A stretch of DNA of 38,667 nucleotides from Pelagibacteraceae bacterium (lineage in GTDB: Bacteria; Pseudomonadota; Alphaproteobacteria; HIMB59; GCA-002718135), in contig JABHWG010000058.1 of assembly GCA_018657885.1 (NCBI GenBank), positions 1 through 38,667 on the forward strand, read 5' to 3'. The position numbers and the translations under genes were made by a program. Shown piece by piece: positions 1 through 10,073 of the stretch; within the stretch, counting starts at the first letter, position 1, and each line of letters starts with the position of its first letter. Under the pieces are notes generated by a model that saw only the letters and a program-made list of their open reading frames with translations, ran no database searches and was not told the origin of the DNA.

Positions 1-1266
1 AATGAGTTAGGTCTTTCACTTAAGGACTTAACATTAGAAAGTAATAAAAGAATTCTGTCAGATGTTATGGAAGTTTTGAGCAACGAAATGTTTGAAGATT
101 TAGATATTACAAATCAGGAAACAGCTGAATTTATTAGCTCTAATCCAAATATTGCAAAGGCTTTACTTACTTTAAATGATGCACATAAATCTTTTAAAGA
201 TGATATGCAAAATAGATTAGAGTCTATGGACATTAATTCAACAGTAGTGGATAGCCCTAGTCGTTTACCTGTAGAAATTGTTTCAGACTTTTTACAAACT
301 AACAAAAATTATTTTGACAATATTGAACTTGCATCTGTAATAATAAGAAAAAAAGTTGGATTAGATATTGGTCATAATATTGGATCAGGTCTAAAACTTA
401 CCAACTACCTAAAATCAAAACATGATATTGATGTTGAGATTATTCCAGCAAGTGAAGAATTAAAATCAGTTCGTAAGTTTGATAAAAAAAATAAAAAGTT
501 ACAATTATCTGAAATGCTAACTTACACATCAAGAAATTTTCATTTAGCATACCAATTAGCATTCTTAGAATCAGAAGATATTATTGACAGTATTATCCAT
601 GAAAATAAAATTGAATCTGAAGAAGTATTACCACTTTTAAAAATATCACTTTTAAACTATTTTGCCTCAGCTATGTTGATGCCATATGATAACTTTTTAG
701 AAAATGCCAAAAAAAACAAATATGATATTGAAATTTTAATGCACCATTTTGCTTGTAGTTTTGAACAGGTTACGCATAGATTAACTAATTTACAAAAACC
801 AGGCAATGAAGGGGTGCCATTTCATTTTTTAAAAACTGATATAGCTGGAAATGTTTCTAAAAGATTTTCACTCTCAGGTATACATATCCCTCGACATGGA
901 GGCTCTTGTCCAAGATGGAATGTTTATATAGCTTTTCTTAATCCAGGAAGAATTCATCCTCAAATTTCAAGAATGCCAGATGGAAAAATTTATTTTTGCA
1001 TAGCAAGAGCTTTTGAAAAAGGAATCGAAAAACATGGAATGCCAAGAAGTTTTGTATCAATTGGACTTGGTTGTGATGTTAAATATGCAAAAGAACTTAT
1101 TTACTCTGAAGGAATAGATATAAATAATAAGCAATTACAAACTCCTATCGGTGTATCTTGTAGAATTTGTCCTAGGATTGAGTGTCAACAAAGAGCATTC
1201 CCGCCTTTAGATAAGGAATTGAAGTTAGATCTTAACTATCGAGGTACTTCCCCTTATGTCACTTGA
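1..1266 (+). CDS. ScfR/RamB-type short-chain fatty acyl-CoA transcriptional regulator, 5' end cut by window edge
   Basis: Frame is open from base 1 (NELGLSLKDLTLESNKRILSDVMEVL...), so the ORF-track ATG at 67 is probably internal. IrrE-like region plus Cys-rich C-terminus GVSCRICPRIECQQRAFPPL typical of the family. Confidence 0.75.
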   Translation, partial: NELGLSLKDLTLESNKRILSDVMEVLSNEMFEDLDITNQETAEFISSNPNIAKALLTLNDAHKSFKDDMQNRLESMDINSTVVDSPSRLPVEIVSDFLQTNKNYFDNIELASVIIRKKVGLDIGHNIGSGLKLTNYLKSKHDIDVEIIPASEELKSVRKFDKKNKKLQLSEMLTYTSRNFHLAYQLAFLESEDIIDSIIHENKIESEEVLPLLKISLLNYFASAMLMPYDNFLENAKKNKYDIEILMHHFACSFEQVTHRLTNLQKPGNEGVPFHFLKTDIAGNVSKRFSLSGIHIPRHGGSCPRWNVYIAFLNPGRIHPQISRMPDGKIYFCIARAFEKGIEKHGMPRSFVSIGLGCDVKYAKELIYSEGIDINNKQLQTPIGVSCRICPRIECQQRAFPPLDKELKLDLNYRGTSPYVT

Positions 1267-1277
1267 TAAAAATTAAT

Positions 1278-2213
1278 TTAAATTTTATATTTTTTTAATA
1301 AATTTTGTAAATCAATTAAAAAATTATCTCGTGAGTTTGCTAAACTATTTATAGATTTGTTTTTTGATTGATTTTTTGTACCATTAATAATTTTGTTTTT
1401 TAAACTTTTAGTTAGAATTGGTGCCTTTAATTTTGTCCATGGTAGTTTTAATGCTGGTCCAAATTGCTCAAGCATATGTTTCATGCCCATTTCACCTCCA
1501 GCTAAATGAAATGTTAAAAAAGTACCCATTAATGACCATCTTAATCCAGGCCCATATATTATAGCATCATCTAAATCTTGTGTTGATGCATATCCTTCAT
1601 TAATTATATGTAGGGATTCCCTCCACATAGATTCTTGCAAACGATCAGATAAATAACCTGGCAATTCTTTTTTTAAAACAAGGGTTTTCATTCCAATATT
1701 ACGATAAAAATTTTTTGCTTTTGAGATTATTTTTAAATCTGTTTTTTCCCCAGGAACTAACTCAACTAAAGGTAAAAGGTAAACTGGATTAAAGGGGTGG
1801 GCAATAATTACCCTTTTTGGATTTATACATTTTGCTTGAATTTTTGTTGGTAGAAGTCCAGAAGAACTTGAAGCTATGATAGTATTTTTTTTTGCATACA
1901 AAGAAATTTCTTTGATAATTTTAGTTTTTAAAATTTCATTTTCAGGTGCATTTTCTTGAATTAAATCTACATCTTTTACTGCTTCTTCTAAACTTTTACA
2001 AAATTCTAATTGTGATTTTATATCTATTTTATTTTTATAAAATTTTTTTAAAATTGGATTTACTCTTTTAATTTCGTTTAAAAGAAATTTTTTTTGCTTA
2101 ATATTAGGATCATAAATTTTAATTTTTTTTTTATTAAATAAAAATCTTATAATCCAACCAGCACCAATAACACCAGTTCCTATAACTGCAATTTTTTCAA
2201 TTGAAGATGCCAC
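1278..2213 (-). CDS. lcdH: 3-hydroxyacyl-CoA dehydrogenase family, likely L-carnitine dehydrogenase
   Basis: N-terminal Rossmann IAVIGTGVIGAGWIIRF; HPFNPVYLLPLVELVPG; adjacent to BKACE and thioesterase genes. Confidence 0.8.
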   Translation of the reverse strand: MASSIEKIAVIGTGVIGAGWIIRFLFNKKKIKIYDPNIKQKKFLLNEIKRVNPILKKFYKNKIDIKSQLEFCKSLEEAVKDVDLIQENAPENEILKTKIIKEISLYAKKNTIIASSSSGLLPTKIQAKCINPKRVIIAHPFNPVYLLPLVELVPGEKTDLKIISKAKNFYRNIGMKTLVLKKELPGYLSDRLQESMWRESLHIINEGYASTQDLDDAIIYGPGLRWSLMGTFLTFHLAGGEMGMKHMLEQFGPALKLPWTKLKAPILTKSLKNKIINGTKNQSKNKSINSLANSRDNFLIDLQNLLKKYKI

Positions 2214-2219
2214 TGATTA

Positions 2220-3110
2220 TTAAAAATGTTTTTTAAGTTTTAATTTATCCCTTGCCTCTTGAGGGTTTAATATTTTTGCCCCTAAGTCATTTATAATTCT
2301 TGCAGATTTTTCAACTAATTGTGCATTTGAGGCTAAAACTCCTTTTTCTAAATATAAATTATCTTCAAGTCCAACTCTTACGTTGCCACCAAGTATAACG
2401 GATTGAGCAACCATAGGCATTTGATGTCTTCCTATGCCAAAACCTGCCCAATTAGCTTCTTGAGGTATCATATCTGCCATCACTTTCATAGAAGCGGTTG
2501 ATGCTGGAGCACCCCATGGAATTCCAAGGCAAATTTGATATAGAGGGGGTGTATCAATTAATCCTTCTTTATATAATTGATTAGCAAACCATAAATGACC
2601 CATTTCAAATGCTTCCATTTCTGGTTTAATTCCTAAATCTTGCATTTTTTTTGCTGCAGCTCTTAATTGTACTGGAGTATGGATAAAGGTCATATTGGAG
2701 TCACCAAAATTTAATGAACCACAATCTAATGTGCATATTTCTGGTAACAATTCTTCTATGTGTTCTAATCTGTCTAGAGCATGAATCATGTCGGTGTTTG
2801 GTCCAACTGGATTCAGAGGATCTTTATCTTCTCCAACTTCAAAATCTCCACCCATTCCTGTGGTAAAGTTAATTATTACGTCAGTCTCTGATGAACGAAT
2901 TCTATCTGCCACTTCCTTATAATATTCTAATTTTCTACTTGGTTTTCCATCTCGCTCTCTTACATGTATATGAGCAACAGCTGCACCTGCCTTAGCAGCA
3001 TTAATTGATGCTTCTGCAATTTGTTTTGGTGTGACAGGGAGATCAGGATGTTTACTAACACTATCCCCAGACCCAGTTACAGCACAGCTAATAATAACTT
3101 CATTATTCAT
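2220..3110 (-). CDS. BKACE family (DUF849) 3-keto acid cleavage enzyme, likely 3-dehydrocarnitine cleavage
   Basis: Family motifs [70 protein letters not shown]; context with carnitine dehydrogenase. Confidence 0.85.
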   Translation of the reverse strand: MNNEVIISCAVTGSGDSVSKHPDLPVTPKQIAEASINAAKAGAAVAHIHVRERDGKPSRKLEYYKEVADRIRSSETDVIINFTTGMGGDFEVGEDKDPLNPVGPNTDMIHALDRLEHIEELLPEICTLDCGSLNFGDSNMTFIHTPVQLRAAAKKMQDLGIKPEMEAFEMGHLWFANQLYKEGLIDTPPLYQICLGIPWGAPASTASMKVMADMIPQEANWAGFGIGRHQMPMVAQSVILGGNVRVGLEDNLYLEKGVLASNAQLVEKSARIINDLGAKILNPQEARDKLKLKKHF

Positions 3111-3153
3111 TTTTCTTCAAAAATGGTGTATCTCAGTTATAGGAAATTAACAA

Positions 3154-3621
3154 GTGTCTATATATTTAAAAACAGGAAAAGTTTTACCAGAGTGGACTGA
3201 CTATAATGGTCACATGAATTTGGCATTTTACATTCATTTATTTGATTCATCTTGGGAAGTTTTGTTAGAAAAGTTTAATATTGGAGAGGATTCAGCAAAA
3301 AATGAAAAAAGAACAACTTTTGCTGTTGAGTCTCACACCACATATGACATGGAAGTAAAGGTTGGTGATGAAGTTGACATGAATTTAATTTTTTTAGATT
3401 TTGATAAAAAAAGATTAGTTTACAAACTAGAAATGATTCATAAAAAAGAAAAATACCTTGCCTCAACAACTGAAGTTTGTTCACTATATGTTGATTTAAG
3501 TACTCGAAAAGTTACTGAGTTTGAAGATAATAAAAAAGATTTAATTCAGTCCTTTATTAATTCTAATAAAAAAAATTTTAATTCAGATAATTTACATCTT
3601 ATTAATAAATTAAAAAAATAA
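3154..3621 (+). CDS. Hotdog-fold thioesterase, likely betainyl-CoA thioesterase
   Basis: GTG start; VLPEWTDYNGHMNLAFYIHLFD; divergent partner of the BKACE/lcdH operon. Confidence 0.75.
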   Translation: MSIYLKTGKVLPEWTDYNGHMNLAFYIHLFDSSWEVLLEKFNIGEDSAKNEKRTTFAVESHTTYDMEVKVGDEVDMNLIFLDFDKKRLVYKLEMIHKKEKYLASTTEVCSLYVDLSTRKVTEFEDNKKDLIQSFINSNKKNFNSDNLHLINKLKK

Positions 3622-4191
3622 TTAAAGACCAAGATAAACGTTTTTGTGCGGATCTCTATTAAAAATTCTATGAACCATCGGTACAAATTCTTCTAACTTA
3701 ATAGTTTCATAATTTGGATCAAAAGAGTTTTGGTCATAAGTATCACAAAAATTTAAAGTAGCTTCAAAGAAGGGGTGATCAATATATTTATCTCTCAAGT
3801 TTCTGTCCTGACCATAATGGTGATTGTAATAATAAGATTGAAATAATCCATGTTTTTGGATAATCCAGTGGGTTTTTTCAGAAACAAATGGTCTTAAAAC
3901 AGCCGCAGATATATCAGAGTGATTTAAAGGAGCGATTTCATCACCAATATCATGAAGAAGAGAAGCAACAATCATTTCTTCATCTGCATTATCTCGCAAT
4001 GCTCTTGAAGCGGCTTGTAAGGAATGTTCTAATCTAGAAACTTGATAACCACCTAATGATGAGTCAAGATTTTTTAAGATACGGATTACTCTTTCTGCAG
4101 TACCTTCAATATATTTATCCTCAAATTTAGCTAAAAGATCATAATCTTCTTTATCACCATCTTTCATTTCAACAAATTTTACTTTTTCCAT
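3622..4191 (-). CDS. HD-domain protein, candidate PhnZ/TmpB-like diiron oxygenase
   Basis: LEHSLQ, LLHDIGD, LNHSD, IQKHGLFQSYYYNHHYG and FCDTYDQ supply H...HD...H...H...D in the order used by PhnZ/TmpB/MIOX-type HD oxygenases. Confidence 0.6.
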   Translation of the reverse strand: MEKVKFVEMKDGDKEDYDLLAKFEDKYIEGTAERVIRILKNLDSSLGGYQVSRLEHSLQAASRALRDNADEEMIVASLLHDIGDEIAPLNHSDISAAVLRPFVSEKTHWIIQKHGLFQSYYYNHHYGQDRNLRDKYIDHPFFEATLNFCDTYDQNSFDPNYETIKLEEFVPMVHRIFNRDPHKNVYLGL

Positions 4192-4192
4192 C

Positions 4193-4642
4193 TTAAATCT
4201 CTAAATAATAATTATGATATTCTCTATCTCTTTTATAATCAAGTTCTTCATATAAAGACTGTGCTTTTTTATTATTAATAGCAGTAGACAATTCAACTAT
4301 TTTAATTCTTTTTTTTACCGCATAATCTTTAGCTTTTAACATCAGATTCCTACCAATCCCCAATCTTCTATATTTTTTATAAACATAAAGGTCGTATAAA
4401 ATTAATTTTTTATTAATATTTAATGAATCAAAAGTTTCGTATAATTGAACAAAGCCAGCTCCCTCTAATGTTTTAGAATAACAAATAAAAATAGTTGATT
4501 CATTATTTAATATTCTTTGTTTGATAAAATTAGTGGAAGCCTTTAGATTTGGTTTATATTTATAAAATTGTCTATATAAATCAAATAAAAACCCAACGTC
4601 TTTTATATGTTTGGAAGTTGCTTTTATAACTTTAGTATTCAT
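4193..4642 (-). CDS. GNAT family N-acetyltransferase
   Basis: LYVYKKYRRLGIGRNLMLKAKDYA acetyl-CoA loop; NNKKAQSLYEELDY. Start moved to ATG at 4642, which overlaps the MFS stop (ATGA). Confidence 0.8.
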   Translation of the reverse strand: MNTKVIKATSKHIKDVGFLFDLYRQFYKYKPNLKASTNFIKQRILNNESTIFICYSKTLEGAGFVQLYETFDSLNINKKLILYDLYVYKKYRRLGIGRNLMLKAKDYAVKKRIKIVELSTAINNKKAQSLYEELDYKRDREYHNYYLEI

Positions 4643-5817
4643 TTTTTTTGAAAGAACGATCTTATTATGCCAAATACTATACAAATAATTATAAAACTTG
4701 ACAAAGTATAAATAAAACCAGAGTTCCCATATATATTCATATTAAACCCAACTATAATTGGGCCAAAATACTCTCCTAATTCATAAATAATTATAAAAAG
4801 TGATGTAGCAAAAGCTATATCAGTCACATTTATTCTTTCTCCTAAATAAGCGAGTGTTACAGTATAAAGGCTGGTAGATGCAAATCCACTTATCATTAAA
4901 GCAAAAATAATTAAATAGGCATTTGAATTAGAAAAGTTTAACAATACTAACCAAAAGATATGAGAGAATAAAAGTATAAAAATAATTATTCTTTTATTAA
5001 AATTATCAGACAAGGCTCCTATAAAAGGCTGGCATACTACACCAAATATTCCACCTATAAATATATACAAACCAATTTGTTTATCTGTAAATAAATCATT
5101 TATCATAAAGGCAGGAAACAAAGCTAAAAAAGAAGAATCTTCTATACCTGCACAAAATATAGCAAAAAATACAAAAGGAGATATTGAAAGAATTGATAAT
5201 TTCATTCTAGAAGATTGTTCTGGAATAACAACTTGGTTAACAAATTTCTTTATACTTATTAGACTTATGATTTTTAATCCTACTAGTAACATGCATACTA
5301 TTAAAGATATCCTGCTAGATGTTCCAAATATAGCAACAATTAGAGGACCAAGTGCCAATCCGGTTGTTATAGATGAGTTGTAGATACCTATAGATTTACC
5401 TCTGTTAGAATTATTAGATACAATATTAACCCAGGTATCCATTGTCATCCATGTTAAGCCACCCATAATACCTAATATAAAAAACCAAAATGATAAATTT
5501 ATTGGATTAAAAAACTCTAACATTAATATGATGCATAATCCTTGTGTTGCAGTTGATATAAAAATTATTTTATAAAAGCCAAATTTTTTTAAAAGCTTAG
5601 TTACAAAAAATCCTGAGAATATCAGTCCTAATGGACCAAAAGATGCCACTAAACCAATTAAAAATTCTGAATAACCTGTATATTTTTGAAGTATTACTAA
5701 TACAGTGTAAAAATAGCTAATTATTATTCCTGTAAAAAAAGCAACTAAAGATAAATATTTAATACTTGGATTAACAATATTAAAGTTTAAATAGTTTTTT
5801 AAACTATTTAGAATCAT
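4639..5817 (-). CDS. MFS transporter
   Basis: 392 aa, about 12 hydrophobic segments; GALSDNFNKR loop; ATGA overlap with upstream aminotransferase gene. Confidence 0.85.
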   Translation of the reverse strand: MILNSLKNYLNFNIVNPSIKYLSLVAFFTGIIISYFYTVLVILQKYTGYSEFLIGLVASFGPLGLIFSGFFVTKLLKKFGFYKIIFISTATQGLCIILMLEFFNPINLSFWFFILGIMGGLTWMTMDTWVNIVSNNSNRGKSIGIYNSSITTGLALGPLIVAIFGTSSRISLIVCMLLVGLKIISLISIKKFVNQVVIPEQSSRMKLSILSISPFVFFAIFCAGIEDSSFLALFPAFMINDLFTDKQIGLYIFIGGIFGVVCQPFIGALSDNFNKRIIIFILLFSHIFWLVLLNFSNSNAYLIIFALMISGFASTSLYTVTLAYLGERINVTDIAFATSLFIIIYELGEYFGPIIVGFNMNIYGNSGFIYTLSSFIIICIVFGIIRSFFQKK

Positions 5818-7196
5818 TTAGTTTGAGACCAGAGCCCCTCGGTTTTTAATTGGTCAATTGTGTTTGAAATTGCTTGATATAATTTTTCTGTAAGCTCATT
5901 AATTTGCTCTTTATTTATAATCAGAGCGGGTGAAAGTACACATATGTTATAGAGAGGTCTAATTATGAGACCCAATTTAATTGACTCTTCATCAATTCTA
6001 GATCCTATTGCTTGATCTAAAACTAGCGCTTCCTTGCTGTCTTTATTAATTACACATTCTATACCAGCCATAAGACCCTTGCCTCGTATATCTCCTACTA
6101 TTGGCAGGTCATATAATGAATTAAGTTTTTTAAAAAAATAAGGTTCAATTTCTTTTACATGTTCTAAAATTTTATCCCTTTTAAGAATTTCTATATTTTT
6201 TAGGGCTGCCGCACAACAGGCTGGATGACCAGAGTAAGTATATCCATGAAAAAACAAAGATGAGTCATTTTTTAAATCAGCAATTAACTTATTTGAAAAC
6301 AAAACTGCCCCTAATGGCAAATATCCTGAGGTAATCCCTTTGGCACAAGTAATAATATCTGGCACAACACCAAAAATTTCTTCTGAAGAGAAGAAATGAC
6401 CAAGTCGACCAAATCCTGTAACTACTTCATCAGCAATAAATATTATTTCATTTTTTTTACACACATCATAAATTTTTTTAAAATATCCATCAGGTGGCAC
6501 TATACATCCTCCAGATGCAAGAACAGGTTCAGCAATAAAAGCTGCAACATTTTCAGAGCCTAGTTCTTCAATTTTTTGTTCAAATTCTTTTACTAGTTCT
6601 TCACAAAAATCTTCAACAGTTTGATCTTTTTTTCTTCTATAGGGTAAGGGAGAACTTAAATGATGGATAAAATTTTTTTCAAAATCAAAATTATTTCTCT
6701 CTCTGTCTTTACCAGTAATTGATCCAGTTAAATAGGTGCTGCCATGGTAGGCTTTATCCCTTGTAATAATATGCTTTTTATTAGGCCTTCCTAATATATT
6801 ATTATAAAACATTATAAACCTTAATGCTGTTTCATTAGCTGTTGATCCATCAGATGTAAAAAAAACTGTATTTAAATCTCCTGGAGAAAGATCTGATAAT
6901 ACTGAAGCTAATTCTGCAGAAACTTCAGTTGATTCAGAAAATGGACTACAATAATCCATTTTTTCAATCTGATTCTTAATTGCTTCAGCAATTTCTTTAT
7001 TTCCATGACCAATATTGTTACACCACATACCACCTGGTCCATCGATGAATTTATTTCCATTTTCATCGTATAAATAAATATTATCTGATTTAGTTATTAA
7101 TTTTCTATTGTAAGTACCTCTACTATTAAAATCTTCATAAGGATGAAGTACTAGTTTGTCTTTTTCGTAAATTTCAGAGATATAATCATTTTTCAT
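5814..7196 (-). CDS. Class III PLP aminotransferase (omega-amino acid/putrescine-pyruvate type)
   Basis: FIDGPGGMWCNNIGHGN, FIADEVVTGFGRLGHFF, DIITCAKGITSGYLPLGA (PLP lysine). Confidence 0.85.
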   Translation of the reverse strand: MKNDYISEIYEKDKLVLHPYEDFNSRGTYNRKLITKSDNIYLYDENGNKFIDGPGGMWCNNIGHGNKEIAEAIKNQIEKMDYCSPFSESTEVSAELASVLSDLSPGDLNTVFFTSDGSTANETALRFIMFYNNILGRPNKKHIITRDKAYHGSTYLTGSITGKDRERNNFDFEKNFIHHLSSPLPYRRKKDQTVEDFCEELVKEFEQKIEELGSENVAAFIAEPVLASGGCIVPPDGYFKKIYDVCKKNEIIFIADEVVTGFGRLGHFFSSEEIFGVVPDIITCAKGITSGYLPLGAVLFSNKLIADLKNDSSLFFHGYTYSGHPACCAAALKNIEILKRDKILEHVKEIEPYFFKKLNSLYDLPIVGDIRGKGLMAGIECVINKDSKEALVLDQAIGSRIDEESIKLGLIIRPLYNICVLSPALIINKEQINELTEKLYQAISNTIDQLKTEGLWSQTK

Positions 7197-7218
7197 TGTA
7201 AAAATATAGTATCATTCG

Positions 7219-7234
7219 CTGAATATGCATTCAA
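7219..7234. promoter_or_regulatory. Putative BetI-like operator, promoter of aminotransferase-MFS-GNAT-HD operon
   Basis: CTGAATATGCATTCAA; its reverse complement (TTCATTGAATGCATATTCA) nearly matches the 26527 site (TTCATTGAATGCTTATTCA). Confidence 0.6.
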
Positions 7235-7253
7235 TGAAAATTAAATATTTTTA

Positions 7254-8030
7254 TTAGTTATCTTGCCATTTAGGATCAGTTTTTTTTACAAATGAAGACG
7301 CACCTTCTTTTAAATCCTGACTTCCATAGACTTTTTTAACAGTTTCCAATGATCTTAAGATTTTAAATGAAGGGATCTCCTTTTCATTCTCTGTTTCACG
7401 CAAAACTTCTTTAATTGAAGAGTAAATTAAATTAGGTCCATTTGAAATTTTTTCTGCTACTTCCCAAGCTCTTTTTAATAAATTATCTTTATTAACAATT
7501 TCATTAATCAAACCCCAATGCTTAGCTTCTTTAGTGTCCATCCATCTTCCAGTCATTAAAAACTCTACAGCTACGTGATAAGGAATTCTCCTCCTTAATT
7601 TAATTGTAGCTGCATCTGCAACGACTCCTACATTAATTTCAGGTAAAGCAAATGTTGCATGCTCAGATGCTATAATAATATCTGCTGAAATCATTATTTC
7701 AAAACCACCACCACAAGCAATACCATTTACGGCAGCAATAATAGGTTTATTCATTTTTGGTAATTCTTGTAATCCTCCAAACCCTCCAACTCCATAATCA
7801 GCGTCTGCAGCTTCCCCCTCATTAACGGCTTTTAAATCCCATCCTGCTGAAAAAAATTTTTCTCCAGCTCCAGTTATAATTGCTACTTTGAGATCAGGAT
7901 TATCTCTAAAGTCAGAAAATATGTCACCTAATATTATGCTTGTCTTAGCATCGATAGCATTAGCTTTTGGACGATCAATAGTGATTTCTAAGATTGAACC
8001 TTCAATTTTTGTTTTAACTGGTTTATCCAT
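7254..8030 (-). CDS. Enoyl-CoA hydratase/isomerase, likely crotonobetainyl-CoA hydratase (CaiD-like)
   Basis: IDRPKANAIDAKTS, ITGAGEKFFSAGWDLKAVNEG, NGIACGGGFEIMISADIIIASEHATFALPEI. Confidence 0.8.
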   Translation of the reverse strand: MDKPVKTKIEGSILEITIDRPKANAIDAKTSIILGDIFSDFRDNPDLKVAIITGAGEKFFSAGWDLKAVNEGEAADADYGVGGFGGLQELPKMNKPIIAAVNGIACGGGFEIMISADIIIASEHATFALPEINVGVVADAATIKLRRRIPYHVAVEFLMTGRWMDTKEAKHWGLINEIVNKDNLLKRAWEVAEKISNGPNLIYSSIKEVLRETENEKEIPSFKILRSLETVKKVYGSQDLKEGASSFVKKTDPKWQDN

Positions 8031-10070
8031 CTAATTTTTAAAATAATGTATTAATGCATCAGCGGCAAATACACCTTTTCCTTTTTCACATATTATTAAT
8101 GGATTTATATCAACTTCTGAAATATTATTTGAATTTTTTTCAGCAAAATTTGCTAATTTTAATATAATATTTATTAAAGAGTCTACATCGCCTCCTTTTT
8201 TTCCTCTAAAACCAAATAATATTTTACTAAATTTTAGTTTTTTTATCTCTTCTAATATTATTTTTTTATTTAAAGGTAAAAGGAGTGTAGTTATTTCATT
8301 AAATAATTCTGTATATATGCCTCCTGCTCCTATAATTAATGTAGGCCCAAACTGACTATCATTCTTTATTCCGATTATTATTTCAAAAACTTTATCCGTT
8401 ATCATTTTTTCAATAAGTATCTTATTTTTAAATTTATTTGTTTTTTTCTTTAATTCTTTTTCACTATTTATATTTGTGACTACACCATCAATCTCAGTTT
8501 TATGAAAAATCGTATTTGAATTTATTTTTGCAACTAAAGGAAATCCAATTTTTTTATAATCACTCAAAATATCATTCTTATTTGTAATTAAAGATTTTGG
8601 TATCGGTATTTTATATTTTTTTAAGATTAATTTTGATTCATATTCTGAAAAGATCATTGTTTTCGTTTCATGATTATTTATTTTTTGTGAAATTTTTATA
8701 TCAAAACAATTTCTCCATGCCTTAGCTATCTTAATTGAATTGCTTATTGCTATTAAGCTTTCTGACATACCCTGAAGAGGTACAATTCCTGATTTAAAGC
8801 ATCTTTCTCTTAAATATTTTGGAAGAGTATCTGAAAGTGAAGAAATGATTACCCCATTCTTTTTTATTTTTGATGATTTGATAAACTTATTAACTATAGC
8901 ATCCCATTCTTCAGTGTCACAATCTTCTATATTTGGAAAATCTAACATTAATGCATTTAATCCAAAATTTGTTTTAAACATTAATTTAAATGTTTTTTCT
9001 AATTCACTAGGATCATTCCAATTGTATGTTTGTAAATCAAAAGGGTTTGAAATTATAACACTTGGATGGTTAACTTTTTTTAAATTTTTTCTAATTTTTG
9101 GAGTTATTTTACCAAAGTTTAATGATAATTTTTCAGCCACGTCTCCTATCATAGCCATATCACCACCAGAAGGTCCCATGATTGCAATTTTGTCATTATT
9201 TATCGCTCCATGAGTATGAAATAATTTTAAACTCTCACATAATTCACCTAAAGTATTGCATCTCGCCACACCCATTCTATTAAATATAGAATCATAAATA
9301 TCTTCTTTTCCACTAAGTGCTCCAGTATGTGTTAAAATTGTTTTAGAAGCGATTTTAGACCTACCTACTTTTACTATTGCTATAGGTATTTTTTTAACTC
9401 TAGATTTTTTAAAAACTTTTATTAATTTTTCTGCGTCAGTAAAACTTTCTGCATATATTCCAATAGCAGTTACTCTACTATCATCTAGAGCATAATTAAT
9501 TGTATCCTCTATAGTTATTTGTGCCTGATTACCTAAGGAAAGTATATATCCAATTGGCAAAGATCTATTATTAAAACTGATTGTATTACCTATAGTTCCA
9601 CTTTGACATATAATAGCAACACCCTTGTTTGTAGGTTTGCCTGCTACTTGATCAGACCAAACAGATACTCTATCTAAATAATTTATAAATCCGTAACAAT
9701 TAGGTCCAAGAAAGGGCATCTTACCAGCGTTGATTATTAATTGTTTGGTCTTTTCACTTCCTTTTTTAGAATTTAGTTCAGAAAATCTAGAAGCTAAACA
9801 AACAGTACCACCAACACCTATATCAGAAATATCTTTAATTAATTTTATAGTTAAATCACTAGATACCGCTAGATAAACACAATCTGGCACTTCAGGAAGG
9901 TCTTTGATGCTTTTGTAATATTTTTTTTTATTTGAACTTTTTCTTGATGGATTAATATGCCAAACTTTACCATTAAAACCAATAGTCTTATTTCCCTCAA
10001 AAACAAAGTCAGCCCAATAGCCGCCAATTATTGCGAGACTTTTTGGTCTAAAAAGTTTTTTTAGATTCAA
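8031..10070 (-). CDS. Acetate-CoA ligase (ADP-forming)-type acyl-CoA synthetase, fused alpha/beta
   Basis: N-terminal CoA-binding domain RPKSLAIIGG, GPNCYGFIN, CQSGTIGNTI, LTHTGALSGKEDIYD; C-terminal ATP-grasp YKIPIPKSLITNKND...GFPLVAKI. Confidence 0.8.
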   Translation of the reverse strand: MNLKKLFRPKSLAIIGGYWADFVFEGNKTIGFNGKVWHINPSRKSSNKKKYYKSIKDLPEVPDCVYLAVSSDLTIKLIKDISDIGVGGTVCLASRFSELNSKKGSEKTKQLIINAGKMPFLGPNCYGFINYLDRVSVWSDQVAGKPTNKGVAIICQSGTIGNTISFNNRSLPIGYILSLGNQAQITIEDTINYALDDSRVTAIGIYAESFTDAEKLIKVFKKSRVKKIPIAIVKVGRSKIASKTILTHTGALSGKEDIYDSIFNRMGVARCNTLGELCESLKLFHTHGAINNDKIAIMGPSGGDMAMIGDVAEKLSLNFGKITPKIRKNLKKVNHPSVIISNPFDLQTYNWNDPSELEKTFKLMFKTNFGLNALMLDFPNIEDCDTEEWDAIVNKFIKSSKIKKNGVIISSLSDTLPKYLRERCFKSGIVPLQGMSESLIAISNSIKIAKAWRNCFDIKISQKINNHETKTMIFSEYESKLILKKYKIPIPKSLITNKNDILSDYKKIGFPLVAKINSNTIFHKTEIDGVVTNINSEKELKKKTNKFKNKILIEKMITDKVFEIIIGIKNDSQFGPTLIIGAGGIYTELFNEITTLLLPLNKKIILEEIKKLKFSKILFGFRGKKGGDVDSLINIILKLANFAEKNSNNISEVDINPLIICEKGKGVFAADALIHYFKN

Positions 10071-10073
10071 AGA

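Noticed and set aside
3622-4191. Annotation as a plain HD phosphohydrolase
   Set aside because: Two extra His and a late Asp match oxygenase-type HD ligands better; left as a candidate oxygenase.
8845-9213. Antisense ORF (122 aa) and other short ORFs such as 114-305, 10744-10944, 12961-13260, 13273-13575, 18603-18896, 24380-24709
   Set aside because: Lie opposite or inside well-supported conserved genes; translations are low-complexity shadows without family motifs.
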